Source: Prochlorococcus sp. AG-402-K10
GTDB lineage: Bacteria > Cyanobacteriota > Cyanobacteriia > PCC-6307 > Cyanobiaceae
Reading direction: 5' to 3'
DNA length: 64,000 nt
Assembly (NCBI GenBank): GCA_003216835.1
Contig: QCIF01000002.1
Coordinates: forward strand, 62,001-126,000
This document shows, piece by piece, positions 18,650 through 28,460 of the stretch (positions are counted from its first letter, which is position 1; each line of letters opens with the position of its first letter). Position numbers and translations under genes: made by a program. Under the pieces are notes generated by a model, which worked only from the letters and a program-made list of their open reading frames with translations, had not been told where the DNA came from and did not search any database.

Positions 18650-18987
18650 AGCAACTTAAGACTTTCTGTAAAAAAACCATAAAACAAACCTAATCTAAGA
18701 GAATCTATTAATAAAACTAAAAACTTTTTTTCCCTTTCAAACCGATAACTTCTTCTTAGTTTTATCAAAATTTCGATAAAAACTACTGAAAAAAAAGCAG
18801 CTACTGGATCCATCAATTCAACTACAGCACTTATCATTCCCAAGGAACTACCAAGAAAGTAACCAAATAAAAGCACAATTAAAGATAAAGAGTATCTTCG
18901 CCATGGATTAATTGCCCACGAACTTAACGTTTGAAGATTCTCTACAAGCTTTATTTGGAAATTTGTATTTTGAGGTTTAAAAACCAT
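18646..18987 (-). CDS. Ycf20-like (DUF565) membrane protein
   Basis: 113 residues. The conserved [21 protein letters not shown] segment (about 27-47) begins the first membrane span. A second hydrophobic span follows near 62-78, and the C-terminus ends [15 protein letters not shown]. This is the DUF565/Ycf20 pattern. Plant Ycf20-like proteins have been linked to non-photochemical quenching, but the cyanobacterial role is not established. It is convergent with pyrB, with a 4-bp overlap. Confidence 0.75.
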   Translation of the reverse strand: MVFKPQNTNFQIKLVENLQTLSSWAINPWRRYSLSLIVLLFGYFLGSSLGMISAVVELMDPVAAFFSVVFIEILIKLRRSYRFEREKKFLVLLIDSLRLGLFYGFFTESLKLL

Positions 18988-19025
18988 TTTTATGTTTATT
19001 GTTCATTTTAGAATTAAATGACATC

Positions 19026-19214
19026 TTAACTTTCTTGAACTTTAGTATTACTTTCTACTAATGCAAGTAAAGCCTCCATCTGTGCCATCATTCCTCTAAG
19101 TTCTCCAGGTTCAGGTAAAAGTCCGTCATCGTTAATACCTAATTGAATTTCTCTTAATTCTCTTCTTAAATAGCGCAAATGACTTACAACTTGCTCCCTT
19201 TTTGCTTGTGACAT
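19026..19214 (-). CDS. Small conserved picocyanobacterial protein, unknown function
   Basis: 62 residues beginning MSQAKREQVVSHLRYLRREL, followed by GLLPEPGELRGMMAQMEALL. Predicted to be two amphipathic helices joined by a Pro/Gly loop, with no cysteines or membrane span. Codon use matches its neighbours and the start is ATG, which supports a real gene. I do not recognise a characterised family. It lies just upstream (same strand) of the Ycf20-like gene. Confidence 0.65.
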   Translation of the reverse strand: MSQAKREQVVSHLRYLRRELREIQLGINDDGLLPEPGELRGMMAQMEALLALVESNTKVQES

Positions 19215-19437
19215 AATTCCTTCTTCGGTGTAAATATTTTAAGGAAATATTTTTTTATTCAAGAGAATTTAAAAATTTTTAAACAGAAATGAAGATAAAT
19301 CTATTATAAAGTAATTAGTATTTTTTTATCTAAAAATTATTTACAATAATTTTGTAAATTTTTAATTTATAAACTTCTTCATATTCAAAAATTCCTTGAG
19401 GCTTTATTATTGATAACTATATTGGATAATTATCAAT

Positions 19438-19659
19438 ATGAAATTTCTTGATGAGAATAAAATAAGTGAAGAACTTGTAAATTCTTTTAATGAAGAAATG
19501 ACTTTTGAACTCGCGAAAAGATTAGAAGATGACAACTACATAACACCATTTGATGGTTTAAAAGATTGGCATTTACTAAGAGCTTTAGCAATTAATAGAC
19601 CTGAATTAACTGCCGATTATATACATCTTCTTGATCAGGAACCTTTTGATGAAAACTGA
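19438..19659 (+). CDS. DUF2555 small protein
   Basis: 73 residues: LAKRLEDDNYITPFDGLKD, WHLLRALAINRPEL and a final IHLLDQEPFDE. This is the DUF2555 family pattern (about 70 residues, cyanobacteria only), function unknown. The protein is acidic and soluble. The ATG lies at the base of a hairpin (see separate entry). The coaBC start ATG at 19649 overlaps its last codons by 11 bp, suggesting translational coupling. Confidence 0.8.
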   Translation: MKFLDENKISEELVNSFNEEMTFELAKRLEDDNYITPFDGLKDWHLLRALAINRPELTADYIHLLDQEPFDEN

Positions 19660-20905
19660 CAATATGGAATCTAAAGTAAAGGTTCTCATCTTAATAACAG
19701 GTAGTATTGCTGCTGTAAGAATTCCTTTATTAGTTAGTCAACTAGTAAAAGAAAATTTTGAAATAAAGTGCGTCATATCTGAAAATGCCGAAAAATTAAT
19801 ACAACCACTTTCTCTTTCTGTTTTAAGTAGGAACCCTTGCATTTTAGAAAACGACCAATGGTTACATTATCAATCAACCCCCTTACATATAGACCTATGT
19901 AATTGGGCTGACATTTTGTTAATAGCCCCCTTAACAGCAACAACATTATCAAAATGGGTTAATGGCAATGCAGATGGATTAATTCCAAGCATTTTAATTG
20001 CAAATTGTAAGCCAATTATTGTTGCACCTGCCATGAATACAAAAATGTGGCTTAATCAAGCTGTTCAAAGAAACTATTCGCTTTTAGAAAATAATAAAAA
20101 TGTTTTATCCCTTCAGCCAAGTGAAGGTGTTCTCGCTTGTGACGAAATTGGAATTGGGAAAATACCACCTAATGATCTAATTCAATTGGCTATTGAGTTC
20201 ATAATCTCACAAAATAAAATGCATTATTGCAAAGACTTACTTAATAAAAGATTTCTAATAACTGGCGGTTGCACTTCCGAACAGATTGATGCTGCGAGAA
20301 ATATAACTAACAAAAGTTCTGGAACTATGGGTTTACTTCTTTCTCAAGTAGCTAGGTTTAGAGGTGCTGAAGTAAAATATATTCATGGGCCTCTAAAAAT
20401 TAAGAAAGATTTAACTGAAGGTATAAACAGTTTAGAGATTGAAACAAGTATTGATTTAAAAAAAGAAATTAAAAAAGAAATTTCTAGTTGTGACTATTTT
20501 TTTATGAATGCTGCTGTATCAGATCTCACGATAGCCTCTGATACTTCAAACAAAATTCCTAAAAACAAAATTAAGGACTACCTAAATACAAATCTTGAAC
20601 TTGTTCCTGATATTCTAAGGGATATTAGTGAATCCAAAAAACATAACCAAATTTTTGTTGGATTTTGTGCATTTACAGGTTCAATACAAGATGCAAGAAA
20701 AACAATAAAAGATAAAATAATAAAAAAAGGTTGTGACTATATGTTTGCCAATCCAATAGATATTGCAGGTCAAGGATTTGGTCCTTCAACTAAAAATGAA
20801 GGGTGGCTCTTCGATAAAATAAATATGGAAAATCATATACAAATAACATCAAAAATTGATATCGCCAACAAAATAATTAACCAAATTGTTTCAGTGAATA
20901 AATAA
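19649..20905 (+). CDS. coaBC: Phosphopantothenoylcysteine synthetase/decarboxylase
   Basis: 418 residues from ATG 19649 (an in-frame TTG at 19631 lies inside DUF2555; ATG 19664 is also possible). The N-terminal flavodoxin-like CoaC domain has LITGSIAAVR, the active-site His in LHIDLCNWADILLIAPLTA, APAMNTKMW, and LACDEIGIGKI with the catalytic Cys. The C-terminal CoaB domain starts at about residue 200 with LITGGCTSEQIDAARNITN and contains MNAAVSDLTIA and KIPKNKIK. It carries out two steps of coenzyme A synthesis from 4'-phosphopantothenate, using CTP and cysteine. Confidence 0.93.
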   Translation: MKTDNMESKVKVLILITGSIAAVRIPLLVSQLVKENFEIKCVISENAEKLIQPLSLSVLSRNPCILENDQWLHYQSTPLHIDLCNWADILLIAPLTATTLSKWVNGNADGLIPSILIANCKPIIVAPAMNTKMWLNQAVQRNYSLLENNKNVLSLQPSEGVLACDEIGIGKIPPNDLIQLAIEFIISQNKMHYCKDLLNKRFLITGGCTSEQIDAARNITNKSSGTMGLLLSQVARFRGAEVKYIHGPLKIKKDLTEGINSLEIETSIDLKKEIKKEISSCDYFFMNAAVSDLTIASDTSNKIPKNKIKDYLNTNLELVPDILRDISESKKHNQIFVGFCAFTGSIQDARKTIKDKIIKKGCDYMFANPIDIAGQGFGPSTKNEGWLFDKINMENHIQITSKIDIANKIINQIVSVNK

Positions 20906-21118
20906 TTAAAATCTTTATTTGTATTTTTTTGTAATCTTAATCATCAAAAACAATGTAATAGCTTAAAATAATTGAAGTTTTTACAAATCTAAAAGCTACG
21001 GGTTGTTTCGAGGATTTAAAGACACTAACTTTTTTAGTCCTTGCCCTTGTAATATCCGTACTGAACATTTTAGGTGACCCTTTTCAATCCGTCACAGAAC
21101 TTTATTGCTACTTTAATT

Positions 21119-21913
21119 ATGAGAATTCGTTCTTTCTTAGCTTTCGTTATCTCTCTTTGTTTAACTTTTGCTTTTGTCCCTCTTAAATCATATGCCTTCT
21201 CTGAAAGAGGAAATGCCCAATTTACAGATGTTGTTAATACAGGGAAAGCTAATGATTGCCCCACATTAGATTCATCTCTTGTTGGATCAATATCCCTCGG
21301 TAGTGGAGACTCTCTTAAGGGAATATGCATGCATCCAACAGAAGTTTTTGTAAAAGTTCCAGGTACTAAAAGAAAAGCGGCAGAATTTGTATCTACAAAA
21401 ATTATCAGTCCTAGGAATAACACTACAGTTACAGAAATTTATGGAGATGTAAACTCAGGAACATTTACTGAACAAGGTGGTATTGATTTTCAACTTATTA
21501 CAGTTTTAACACCAGGAGGATTAGAGGTACCATTCGCATTTTCAGCAAAAGAGTTAACAGCTAATTTACCTTCAACTATTGAACCAGGAACAGTAGTAAG
21601 TGGTTCAACATTTACACCTAACTACAGAACTGGGGATTTTCTTGATCCTAAAGCTAGAGCAAAAAATACTGGAGTTGAATATGCTCAAGGCTTAGTCGCA
21701 TTAGGTGGAGATGATGATGAACTAGCCAAAGAAAATATTAAAGTTGATGTAAATGGTACTGGAGTAATTACCTTATCAATTAATAATGTAGATTCAGATA
21801 CAGATGAATTTGCTGGTACATTTGAAGCTATTCAGCCATCTGACACAGATATGGGTTCAAAAGATCCACTTGATGTAAAAATCGTCGGAGAACTATACGG
21901 AAGAAAAGCTTAA
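21119..21913 (+). CDS. psbO: Photosystem II manganese-stabilising protein PsbO
   Basis: 264 residues from ATG 21119; an in-frame GTG at 21074 would add 15 residues before the signal peptide and is less likely. MRIRSFLAFVISLCLTFAF and an SYA cleavage site form the signal for export to the lumen. The mature protein contains the conserved Cys pair (NDCPTLD, GICMHPTE), RKAAEFVSTKI, TPGGLEVPFAFSAKEL, PNYRTGDFLDPKARA and a final VKIVGELYGRK. PsbO caps the Mn4CaO5 cluster and protects water oxidation. A strong terminator follows. It has its own upstream gap of about 210 bp. Confidence 0.96.
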   Translation: MRIRSFLAFVISLCLTFAFVPLKSYAFSERGNAQFTDVVNTGKANDCPTLDSSLVGSISLGSGDSLKGICMHPTEVFVKVPGTKRKAAEFVSTKIISPRNNTTVTEIYGDVNSGTFTEQGGIDFQLITVLTPGGLEVPFAFSAKELTANLPSTIEPGTVVSGSTFTPNYRTGDFLDPKARAKNTGVEYAQGLVALGGDDDELAKENIKVDVNGTGVITLSINNVDSDTDEFAGTFEAIQPSDTDMGSKDPLDVKIVGELYGRKA

Positions 21914-21931
21914 ATCTAAAATTTATACTCT

Positions 21932-21960
21932 AAAAAGGGGGTTAAACCCCTTTTTTTTTT
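21932..21960 (+). terminator. Rho-independent terminator of psbO
   Basis: AAAAGGGG-GTTAA-ACCCC-TTTT forms a GC-rich stem with a small loop, followed directly by a run of about ten T (21951-21960 and on). It starts 18 bp after the psbO stop. The A-run before the stem may also let it act on the other strand. Confidence 0.9.
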
Positions 21961-21988
21961 TCTAAATTTATCTCAATACAATCCAAAA

Positions 21989-23161
21989 ATGGAAATACAA
22001 AAAAAAACAAGGGACCTAAATGGACTTATACCCCCTTATGGCGGAAAACTAAAAGATTTAATTATTAAGAATGAGAATCTTAAATCTGAACTTCTTTCTA
22101 AAGTTTCATATGAGCATGAATGTAGTGAGAGAAATGCATGTGATGTAGAGCTTTTAATGATTGGAGCTTTTTCTCCTTTAGAAGGATTTATGGATAAAAA
22201 AAACTACCAGTCAGTAATCAAAAATCATAGAGATTCCAGTGGTCTACTTTTTGGCTTACCAATTGTATTAGATACCAATAATGAAAACCTTAAGGAAGGT
22301 GAGACAATCTTGCTTACTTATAAAAAACAAAAATTAGCAATTATAGAAGTAAACTCAAAGTGGGAGCCTGATAAATCCGCCGAAGCAAAACTTTGTTATG
22401 GTACCAATTCTTTAGATCATCCTGCAGTCAAGATGATCTTCAATGAGAGAGGTAGATTTTATATAGGCGGCAAAATATATGGTTTTGAGCTCCCCATTAG
22501 AGAATTTCCCTGTAAAACTCCTAAAGAATTAAGAGCTTTATTACCTCCCAATTTCGATGTAGTTGCATTTCAATGCAGGAACCCAATTCATAGAGCACAT
22601 TATGAACTATTCACTAATGCCCTTCTATCAGAAAATGTTTCTAAAAATTCAGTTGTTTTAGTGCATCCAACTTGTGGGCCAACACAACAAGATGATATCC
22701 CAGGGAAAGTTAGATATTTGACATATAAAGAATTAGCAGAAGAAATTTCTGATGAGCGCATAAAATGGGCTTTTTTACCCTATTCGATGCACATGGCTGG
22801 GCCCAGGGAAGCTCTTCAACATATGATTATTAGAAGAAATTATGGCTGTACCCATTTCATTATTGGTAGAGATATGGCCGGATGTAAATCATCATCCACC
22901 GGTGAAGATTTTTATGGACCTTATGATGCCCAAAACTTTGCAAATAAATGTGCAGAAGAATTAATGATGCAGACTGTTCCTTCAAAAAATCTAGTCTATA
23001 CAAAAGAGAAAGGCTACATTACTGCTGAAGAAGCTAAAGAACTTAATTATCAGATAATGAAGCTCAGCGGAACAGAATTTAGAAAAAAATTAAGGAATGG
23101 AGACCCAATTCCTGAATGGTTTGCCTTCAAAAGTGTAGTGGATGTTCTAAGAAAGTCTTAA
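21989..23161 (+). CDS. sat: Sulfate adenylyltransferase (ATP sulfurylase)
   Basis: 390 residues, the size of single-domain bacterial/archaeal-type ATP sulfurylases. ATP-binding motifs are FQCRNPIHRAHYEL (about 189-202) and IIGRDMAGCKSS (the usual GRDHAG, here with Met). Also visible are the N-terminal PUA-like domain with IGAFSPLEGFMD and the C-terminal LSGTEFRKKLRNGDPIPEWF. The enzyme activates sulfate to APS, the first step of assimilation. It lies between psbO and ftsH in the same orientation. Confidence 0.95.
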   Translation: MEIQKKTRDLNGLIPPYGGKLKDLIIKNENLKSELLSKVSYEHECSERNACDVELLMIGAFSPLEGFMDKKNYQSVIKNHRDSSGLLFGLPIVLDTNNENLKEGETILLTYKKQKLAIIEVNSKWEPDKSAEAKLCYGTNSLDHPAVKMIFNERGRFYIGGKIYGFELPIREFPCKTPKELRALLPPNFDVVAFQCRNPIHRAHYELFTNALLSENVSKNSVVLVHPTCGPTQQDDIPGKVRYLTYKELAEEISDERIKWAFLPYSMHMAGPREALQHMIIRRNYGCTHFIIGRDMAGCKSSSTGEDFYGPYDAQNFANKCAEELMMQTVPSKNLVYTKEKGYITAEEAKELNYQIMKLSGTEFRKKLRNGDPIPEWFAFKSVVDVLRKS

Positions 23162-23207
23162 TATTGTTTTATTATTACTATTATAGATTTATTGAATATT
23201 ATTTACT

Positions 23208-25061
23208 GTGAACAAACGTTGGAGAAACGTAGGCCTCTACGTAATTGCCGTTATTACTGTCATTGTTATAGGTACTTCTGTTTTTGATAAACCAAGTTCT
23301 GATAACACAAAAAAAACCATAAGATATAGTGATTTCATAGAAGCTGTTCAAGATAAAGAAATTAGCAGAGTGTTAATATCACCAGACAACGCAACTGCTC
23401 AGGTAGTAGAAATCGATGGCAGCAGATCAGAAGTAAATTTAGCCCCTGATAAAGATTTACTAAAAATATTAACTGATAATAACGTTGACATAGCAGTTAC
23501 TCCAACAAAGTTATCCAATCCATGGCAACAAGCTCTTAGCAGTTTAATATTTCCAGTTCTTTTAATAGGAGGACTATTCTTTCTTTTCAGGCGGTCCCAA
23601 AGCGGAAATTCTGGAGGTGGCAATCCTGCAATGAGTTTTGGTAAAAGTAAAGCTCGTCTTCAAATGGAACCATCTACACAGGTAACATTCTCAGATGTTG
23701 CAGGTGTAGAAGGTGCAAAACTAGAATTAACAGAAGTTGTGGACTTTCTTAAGAGCCCTGATAGATTTACTGCAGTTGGAGCAAAGATACCAAAAGGTGT
23801 ACTTTTGGTTGGACCTCCTGGAACAGGTAAAACTCTTTTAGCAAAGGCAGTTGCTGGAGAAGCTGGAGTTCCATTTTTCTCAATATCAGGTTCTGAATTT
23901 GTTGAGATGTTTGTCGGAGTTGGTGCTAGCAGAGTAAGAGATCTTTTTGAACAAGCAAAGAAGAATGCTCCTTGTATCGTTTTTATTGATGAAATAGATG
24001 CAGTAGGAAGACAGAGAGGTGCTGGAATGGGAGGAGGAAATGATGAAAGAGAACAAACTTTAAACCAACTTCTTACTGAGATGGATGGATTTGAAGGTAA
24101 TTCGGGAATAATTATTGTTGCTGCAACTAATAGACCTGATGTATTAGATTCGGCTCTAATGCGACCAGGAAGATTTGATAGACAAGTAACGGTTGACAGA
24201 CCTGATTATGCTGGACGGTTACAAATTTTAAATGTTCATGCAAAAGACAAGACCCTTTCAAAGGATGTAGATCTTGATAAAGTTGCAAGAAGAACACCAG
24301 GTTTTACAGGAGCGGATTTAGCAAACCTTCTAAACGAAGCTGCAATCTTAGCTGCTAGAAAAGATCTGGATACTGTTAGCAATGATGAGGTCGGGGATGC
24401 TATTGAAAGAGTAATGGCAGGGCCAGAAAAAAAAGATAGAGTTATTAGCGATAAGAAAAAAGAATTAGTTGCTTATCATGAGGCTGGCCACGCTCTTGTA
24501 GGAGCCTTAATGCCTGATTATGATCCGGTCGCTAAAGTATCTATAATACCTAGAGGTCAGGCAGGAGGATTAACTTTCTTTACTCCAAGTGAAGAAAGGC
24601 TTGAATCAGGTCTTTACTCCCGTTCTTACCTACAAAATCAGATGGCTGTCGCTCTTGGTGGCAGAGTTGCTGAAGAAATTGTATATGGAGAAGAAGAAGT
24701 TACCACTGGAGCATCAAATGACTTACAGCAGGTGGCTAATGTAGCGAGACAAATGATTACTAAATTTGGCATGAGTGAAAGAATAGGTCCAGTTGCATTA
24801 GGTCAATCGCAAGGCGGAATGTTTCTTGGCAGAGATATGACTGCTTCAAGAGATTTTTCTGAGGATACTGCAGCAACAATAGATCTAGAGGTGGCTGAAC
24901 TTGTTGATATAGCATACAAGAGAGCTACAAAGGTACTTACAGATAACAGAAGTGTCTTAGATGAAATGGCTGTGATGCTTATCGAACAAGAAACAATCGA
25001 TACTGAAGATATTCAAGATTTACTTAACCGTTCTGAGGTTAAAGTTGCGAACTATATCTGA
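23208..25061 (+). CDS. ftsH: ATP-dependent zinc metalloprotease FtsH
   Basis: 617 residues from GTG 23208. Two transmembrane spans (about 8-22 and 112-127) flank a lumenal domain. The AAA module has Walker A GPPGTGKT at 202-209, Walker [12 protein letters not shown], the pore FVG motif at about 235, and the second region of homology RPGRFDRQV. The zinc site HEAGH is at 424-428. FtsH hexamers in the thylakoid degrade photodamaged D1, so presence beside psbO and near psbA is functionally coherent. This resembles the D1-repair type (FtsH2-like), though the exact paralogue is not proven here. Confidence 0.95.
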   Translation: MNKRWRNVGLYVIAVITVIVIGTSVFDKPSSDNTKKTIRYSDFIEAVQDKEISRVLISPDNATAQVVEIDGSRSEVNLAPDKDLLKILTDNNVDIAVTPTKLSNPWQQALSSLIFPVLLIGGLFFLFRRSQSGNSGGGNPAMSFGKSKARLQMEPSTQVTFSDVAGVEGAKLELTEVVDFLKSPDRFTAVGAKIPKGVLLVGPPGTGKTLLAKAVAGEAGVPFFSISGSEFVEMFVGVGASRVRDLFEQAKKNAPCIVFIDEIDAVGRQRGAGMGGGNDEREQTLNQLLTEMDGFEGNSGIIIVAATNRPDVLDSALMRPGRFDRQVTVDRPDYAGRLQILNVHAKDKTLSKDVDLDKVARRTPGFTGADLANLLNEAAILAARKDLDTVSNDEVGDAIERVMAGPEKKDRVISDKKKELVAYHEAGHALVGALMPDYDPVAKVSIIPRGQAGGLTFFTPSEERLESGLYSRSYLQNQMAVALGGRVAEEIVYGEEEVTTGASNDLQQVANVARQMITKFGMSERIGPVALGQSQGGMFLGRDMTASRDFSEDTAATIDLEVAELVDIAYKRATKVLTDNRSVLDEMAVMLIEQETIDTEDIQDLLNRSEVKVANYI

Positions 25062-25083
25062 TATAACATGATCTAATTTATTG

Positions 25084-25725
25084 ATGCAAAGTAAAAAAAA
25101 TTTTTTCTCAGGAAAACTTGATTTAGAATCTTATTTTTTACTAATAAAACCTGATAATAATATTTACTATGACAATATAAAAAAAAGAATAATTTATGGG
25201 GAAATAGAAAAATTAATAACTCTAGGTCTGAGAAATCTTGAAATAAGTTGGTCTAACAATAAAAACTGGTTAGATTTCGTATACAAAATCAAGCTAAATT
25301 TTCCAACAATTAATTTAGGCTCAGCTTCAATCATAAATCAGAAATCAATCGATGACTCTTTAAGCATTGGATTAAAATATTCTATGATGAAATTTTGGGA
25401 TAAAGATCTATTCAATTATGCGAAGGCAAAAAAACATTTATTAATTCCTGGTATCAAAAATTTAAAAGATCTCAAAGAGGCAATAAAGTTAAATTGTAAA
25501 ATCATAAAAATTTATCCTATACAAAGTAAAGATACTTCAATAGATCTAAGTCACTATAAAAACATATATTTTATTGCGGCTGGAGGGCTATCCATTAATG
25601 ACTTAAAGCATTACAAATCTGTAGGCTATAAGACAATTGTAATTGGAGATAAAGGCTTTAGAGATAACAAATTAGATCCAAGCATATATCGATTGCTTAC
25701 AGAAAAGTTAAATCAAAATAGATAG
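25084..25725 (+). CDS. KDPG/KHG aldolase-like protein (Eda family)
   Basis: 213 residues from ATG 25084 (a TTG immediately upstream is also in frame). It is a small TIM-barrel aldolase of KDPG type: TLGLRNLEISW (catalytic Glu53), LIPGIKNLKDL, and KIIKIYPIQ with the Schiff-base Lys142, then IAAGGLSINDL. The usual phosphate and substrate residues after the Glu (VTLRT) read ISWSN, and GAGT reads GSAS, so specificity may differ. KDPG aldolase splits 2-keto-3-deoxy-6-phosphogluconate to pyruvate and glyceraldehyde-3-phosphate in the Entner-Doudoroff route. It follows ftsH by 22 bp. Confidence 0.7.
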   Translation: MQSKKNFFSGKLDLESYFLLIKPDNNIYYDNIKKRIIYGEIEKLITLGLRNLEISWSNNKNWLDFVYKIKLNFPTINLGSASIINQKSIDDSLSIGLKYSMMKFWDKDLFNYAKAKKHLLIPGIKNLKDLKEAIKLNCKIIKIYPIQSKDTSIDLSHYKNIYFIAAGGLSINDLKHYKSVGYKTIVIGDKGFRDNKLDPSIYRLLTEKLNQNR

Positions 25726-25737
25726 ATCCCATTTAGA

Positions 25738-26835
25738 TTAATCATTCAAAATGCTACATTGCGCATGATTAAGCAACAAATGATCTGCAAGGACTAGTGC
25801 AACCATAGCATCAACCATTGGTACTGCTCTAGGTAAAACGCATGGATCATGTCTCCCTTTTGCCTTCAGCAAAACTTCATTTCCATCAACATTAACAGTT
25901 TTCTGTTCTTTACCGATAGTTGCTGTTGGTTTAAAAGCTATCTTCATATCAATATTTTCTCCATTACTTATACCTCCCTGTATACCTCCAGAATTATTTG
26001 ATATTGTTCTTAATCTATTAATATTATCAGACCTAATAAATGAATCATTATGCTCGCTACCTTTCAAAAAAGTCCCAGAGAAACCTGAACCTATTTCAAA
26101 TCCCTTTGTAGCTGGCAAAGACATCAACGCCTTTGCTAAATCAGCTTCCAATTTATCAAAAACAGGCATTCCTAGACCTGATGGAACATTTCTCACTAGG
26201 CATTCAACAACTCCGCCACAAGAATCTCCTTGTTTTTTCAATTGTTTTATTCTTTCAATCATTTTTGCAGCCACTTTTTCGTCAGGGCACCTAACAATAT
26301 TCGAATCTATTTTGCTTATGGAAACTTTATCTTTATTAATTTCAGAATCAATATCATGAATCCTCTTTACCCAAGATAGAATTTCAGTATTAAAAAGAGT
26401 TGCTAATAATTGTTTTGCAATAGCACCTGCTGCGACTCTACCGATGGTTTCTCTAGCAGAGGCCCTTCCACCTCCTGACCCAGCCTGAATTCCATACTTC
26501 AAATGATATGTACCATCAGCATGGGATGGCCTGAATACTTGCTCCAAATTACTATAGTCTGCTGGTCTTTGATCTTTATTCCTTACCATCATTGCAATTG
26601 GAGTACCTAATGTTACTCCTTCCTTTAAGCCACTTAATATCTCTAATTTATCTTCTTCATTTCTTGGAGTTGTAATATCACTCTGTCCAGGTCTGCGTCT
26701 ATCTAATTCATTTTGTACTAAATCAATATCTATTTTCAACTTTGGTGGACATCCATCAAGAATAACTCCGACTGCACCTCCATGTGATTCTCCAAAAGTA
26801 CTAACACGAAAAATTTTGCCAAAACTACTACTCAT
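25738..26835 (-). CDS. aroC: Chorismate synthase
   Basis: 365 residues from ATG 26835 (an in-frame TTG four codons upstream is less likely). It begins [23 protein letters not shown], one of three conserved family blocks. [18 protein letters not shown] is the second, and [22 protein letters not shown] the third. The FMN-dependent enzyme makes chorismate from EPSP for aromatic amino acids and quinones. It is convergent with the Eda-like gene and shares the strand with psbA upstream. The psbA terminator lies between them. Confidence 0.96.
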   Translation of the reverse strand: MSSSFGKIFRVSTFGESHGGAVGVILDGCPPKLKIDIDLVQNELDRRRPGQSDITTPRNEEDKLEILSGLKEGVTLGTPIAMMVRNKDQRPADYSNLEQVFRPSHADGTYHLKYGIQAGSGGGRASARETIGRVAAGAIAKQLLATLFNTEILSWVKRIHDIDSEINKDKVSISKIDSNIVRCPDEKVAAKMIERIKQLKKQGDSCGGVVECLVRNVPSGLGMPVFDKLEADLAKALMSLPATKGFEIGSGFSGTFLKGSEHNDSFIRSDNINRLRTISNNSGGIQGGISNGENIDMKIAFKPTATIGKEQKTVNVDGNEVLLKAKGRHDPCVLPRAVPMVDAMVALVLADHLLLNHAQCSILND

Positions 26836-26895
26836 AAAAATATCCAATGTTTAAGTGATATATAAATATTATATGAAACCAATTGAGAATTAAAC

Positions 26896-26923
26896 AAAAA
26901 AAAACTCCCTTAAATTAAGGGAG
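26896..26923 (-). terminator. Rho-independent terminator of psbA
   Basis: A 9-bp perfect stem (CTCCCTTAA at 26905-26913, TTAAGGGAG at 26915-26923) is followed on the minus strand by nine U (A-run 26896-26904). It lies 23 bp after the psbA stop and should insulate aroC from psbA transcription. Confidence 0.92.
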
Positions 26924-26945
26924 CTTGTGATTTATAACTTTAGGC

Positions 26946-28028
26946 TTAACCTATAGCTGGAGCTGAAAGAGCTACTGTTGTAGACTCAGCTGCTGCTAGA
27001 TCAAGTGGGAAGTTATGAGCATTACGCTCATGCATTACTTCCATACCTAGGTTTGCTCTGTTAAGAACATCACCCCATGTAGGAACAATCTTACCGTTTG
27101 CATCTACAACTGACTGGTTGAAGTTGAAACCGTTAAGGTTGAATGCCATTGTACAGATACCCATAGAGGTTAACCATACACAAACAACAGGGAATATAGC
27201 TAGGAAGAAGTGAAGACTTCTACTGTTGTTGAAACTTGCATATTGGAAGATCAAACGACCAAAGTAGCCATGAGCTGCAACGATGTTGTATGTTTCTTCT
27301 TCTTGTCCGAACTTGTAACCATAGTTCTGAGACTCTGTCTCAGTTGTTTCTCTAATTAGAGATGAAGTAACAAGTGAACCATGCATAGCTGAGAATAGAG
27401 ATCCTCCGAACATACCAGCAACACCAGCCATGTGGAATGGGTGCATAAGAATGTTGTGCTCTGCCTGGAAAACAAACATGAAGTTGAATGTTCCAGAGAT
27501 ACCTAAAGGCATTCCGTCAGAGAAAGAACCTTGACCGAATGGATATACAAGGAATACTGCGAAAGCTGCTGAAACTGGTGCAGAGTATGCAACACAGATC
27601 CAAGGACGCATACCTAAACGGTATGAAAGCTCCCACTGACGTCCCATCCATCCGCAGATACCAATTAGGAAGTGGAATATTACAAGCTGGTAAGGACCAC
27701 CGTTGTATAACCACTCATCTACAGTAGCTGCTTCCCAAATTGGGTAGAAGTGTAGACCAATAGCATTTGAAGAAGGAACAACTGCACCTGAGATGATGTT
27801 GTTTCCATAAAGGAATGAACCAGCCACTGGCTCTCTAATTCCGTCAATGTCTACTGGTGGTGCTGCGATGAATGCAACGATGAAGCAGATCGCTGCTGTA
27901 AGTAGGCATGGGATCATTAAGACACCAAACCAACCAACATAAATTCTGTTGTTAGTTGATGTTACCCACTCACAAAACTGCGGCCAGCCCTTTAACAGCG
28001 AAGAACGCTGCTGCTGAATTGTTGTCAT
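26946..28028 (-). CDS. psbA: Photosystem II D1 protein
   Basis: 360 residues with all D1 landmarks: [15 protein letters not shown], the first helix block, [37 protein letters not shown] with the QB and iron ligands, [21 protein letters not shown], and [14 protein letters not shown], where processing after Ala yields the mature end that ligates the Mn cluster. Residue 131 here (position 130 in freshwater numbering) is Gln, the D1:1 type rather than the high-light Glu form. The gene is noticeably less AT-rich than its neighbours, as expected for very high expression. The leader carries two small hairpins. Confidence 0.98.
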   Translation of the reverse strand: MTTIQQQRSSLLKGWPQFCEWVTSTNNRIYVGWFGVLMIPCLLTAAICFIVAFIAAPPVDIDGIREPVAGSFLYGNNIISGAVVPSSNAIGLHFYPIWEAATVDEWLYNGGPYQLVIFHFLIGICGWMGRQWELSYRLGMRPWICVAYSAPVSAAFAVFLVYPFGQGSFSDGMPLGISGTFNFMFVFQAEHNILMHPFHMAGVAGMFGGSLFSAMHGSLVTSSLIRETTETESQNYGYKFGQEEETYNIVAAHGYFGRLIFQYASFNNSRSLHFFLAIFPVVCVWLTSMGICTMAFNLNGFNFNQSVVDANGKIVPTWGDVLNRANLGMEVMHERNAHNFPLDLAAAESTTVALSAPAIG

Positions 28029-28043
28029 GAGTTCGTAAAATAT

Positions 28044-28088
28044 GTCTCTAAAGCGAGACGCGTAAATAAAACGGAGGTTGAATCCGTT
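28044..28088 (-). promoter_or_regulatory. Two hairpins in the psbA leader
   Basis: GTCTC-GCTTTA-GAGAC (28044-28059) and AACGGA-N7-TCCGTT (28070-28088) lie 15-60 bases upstream of the psbA ATG on the minus strand. A TAAAAT box at about 28095-28101 could be the -10 element, which would place the hairpins in the 5' untranslated region. Roles in mRNA stability or translation are inferred. Confidence 0.4.
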
Positions 28089-28207
28089 GAAAAGATTTTA
28101 GTCCAAAACAGCCAAAAATGTGTAAATAATTTTTCTCAAAGTAATTTTTTTTTGCAAAGAAACATAAGTCACCATCAATGTCTTAATATTTTCCTTATTA
28201 TTGAGGT

Positions 28208-28369
28208 TTGAGTTTGGTCGTAATTGAATGGCTGTTAGATGGCAAAAGATCCAGAGAATTAGTTTCTTTAAAGGAAGCTAAGTATAGAAGACTGGCATTA
28301 GAGGCTTCTGGAGCAATTGTTTATTGGAGTGAAAGGATTGAGAACAAAAAACTAATGAATCAAATTTAA
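28208..28369 (+). CDS. 53-residue conserved-looking small protein beside psbA
   Basis: An open frame from TTG 28208 (alternative TTG 28214) to TAA 28367-28369 reads VVIEWLLDGKRSRELVSLKEAK followed by YRRLALEASGAIVYWSERIE. The protein-like composition, with an apparent strand, a turn and an amphipathic helix and no low-complexity bias, argues for a real gene. A similar small protein seems familiar from marine picocyanobacteria, but I cannot name a family. It is divergent from psbA. There is no signal peptide or membrane span. Function is unknown. Confidence 0.55.
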   Translation: MSLVVIEWLLDGKRSRELVSLKEAKYRRLALEASGAIVYWSERIENKKLMNQI

Positions 28370-28460
28370 AGACAAACCTCAAATACTATTAACTAAACTT
28401 ATCTTTGAAATAAATAATTCTTAACTTAATATCAAGATAATAATGTTCTCATTTCTTAAT

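Noticed and set aside
27488-27727. Frames on both strands within psbA
   Set aside because: Alternative frames of an unequivocal D1 gene.
28399-28440. TTATCTT...AAGATAA repeat downstream of the 53-codon ORF
   Set aside because: Seven-base AT-only arms with 28-base spacing are expected by chance in DNA of this composition.
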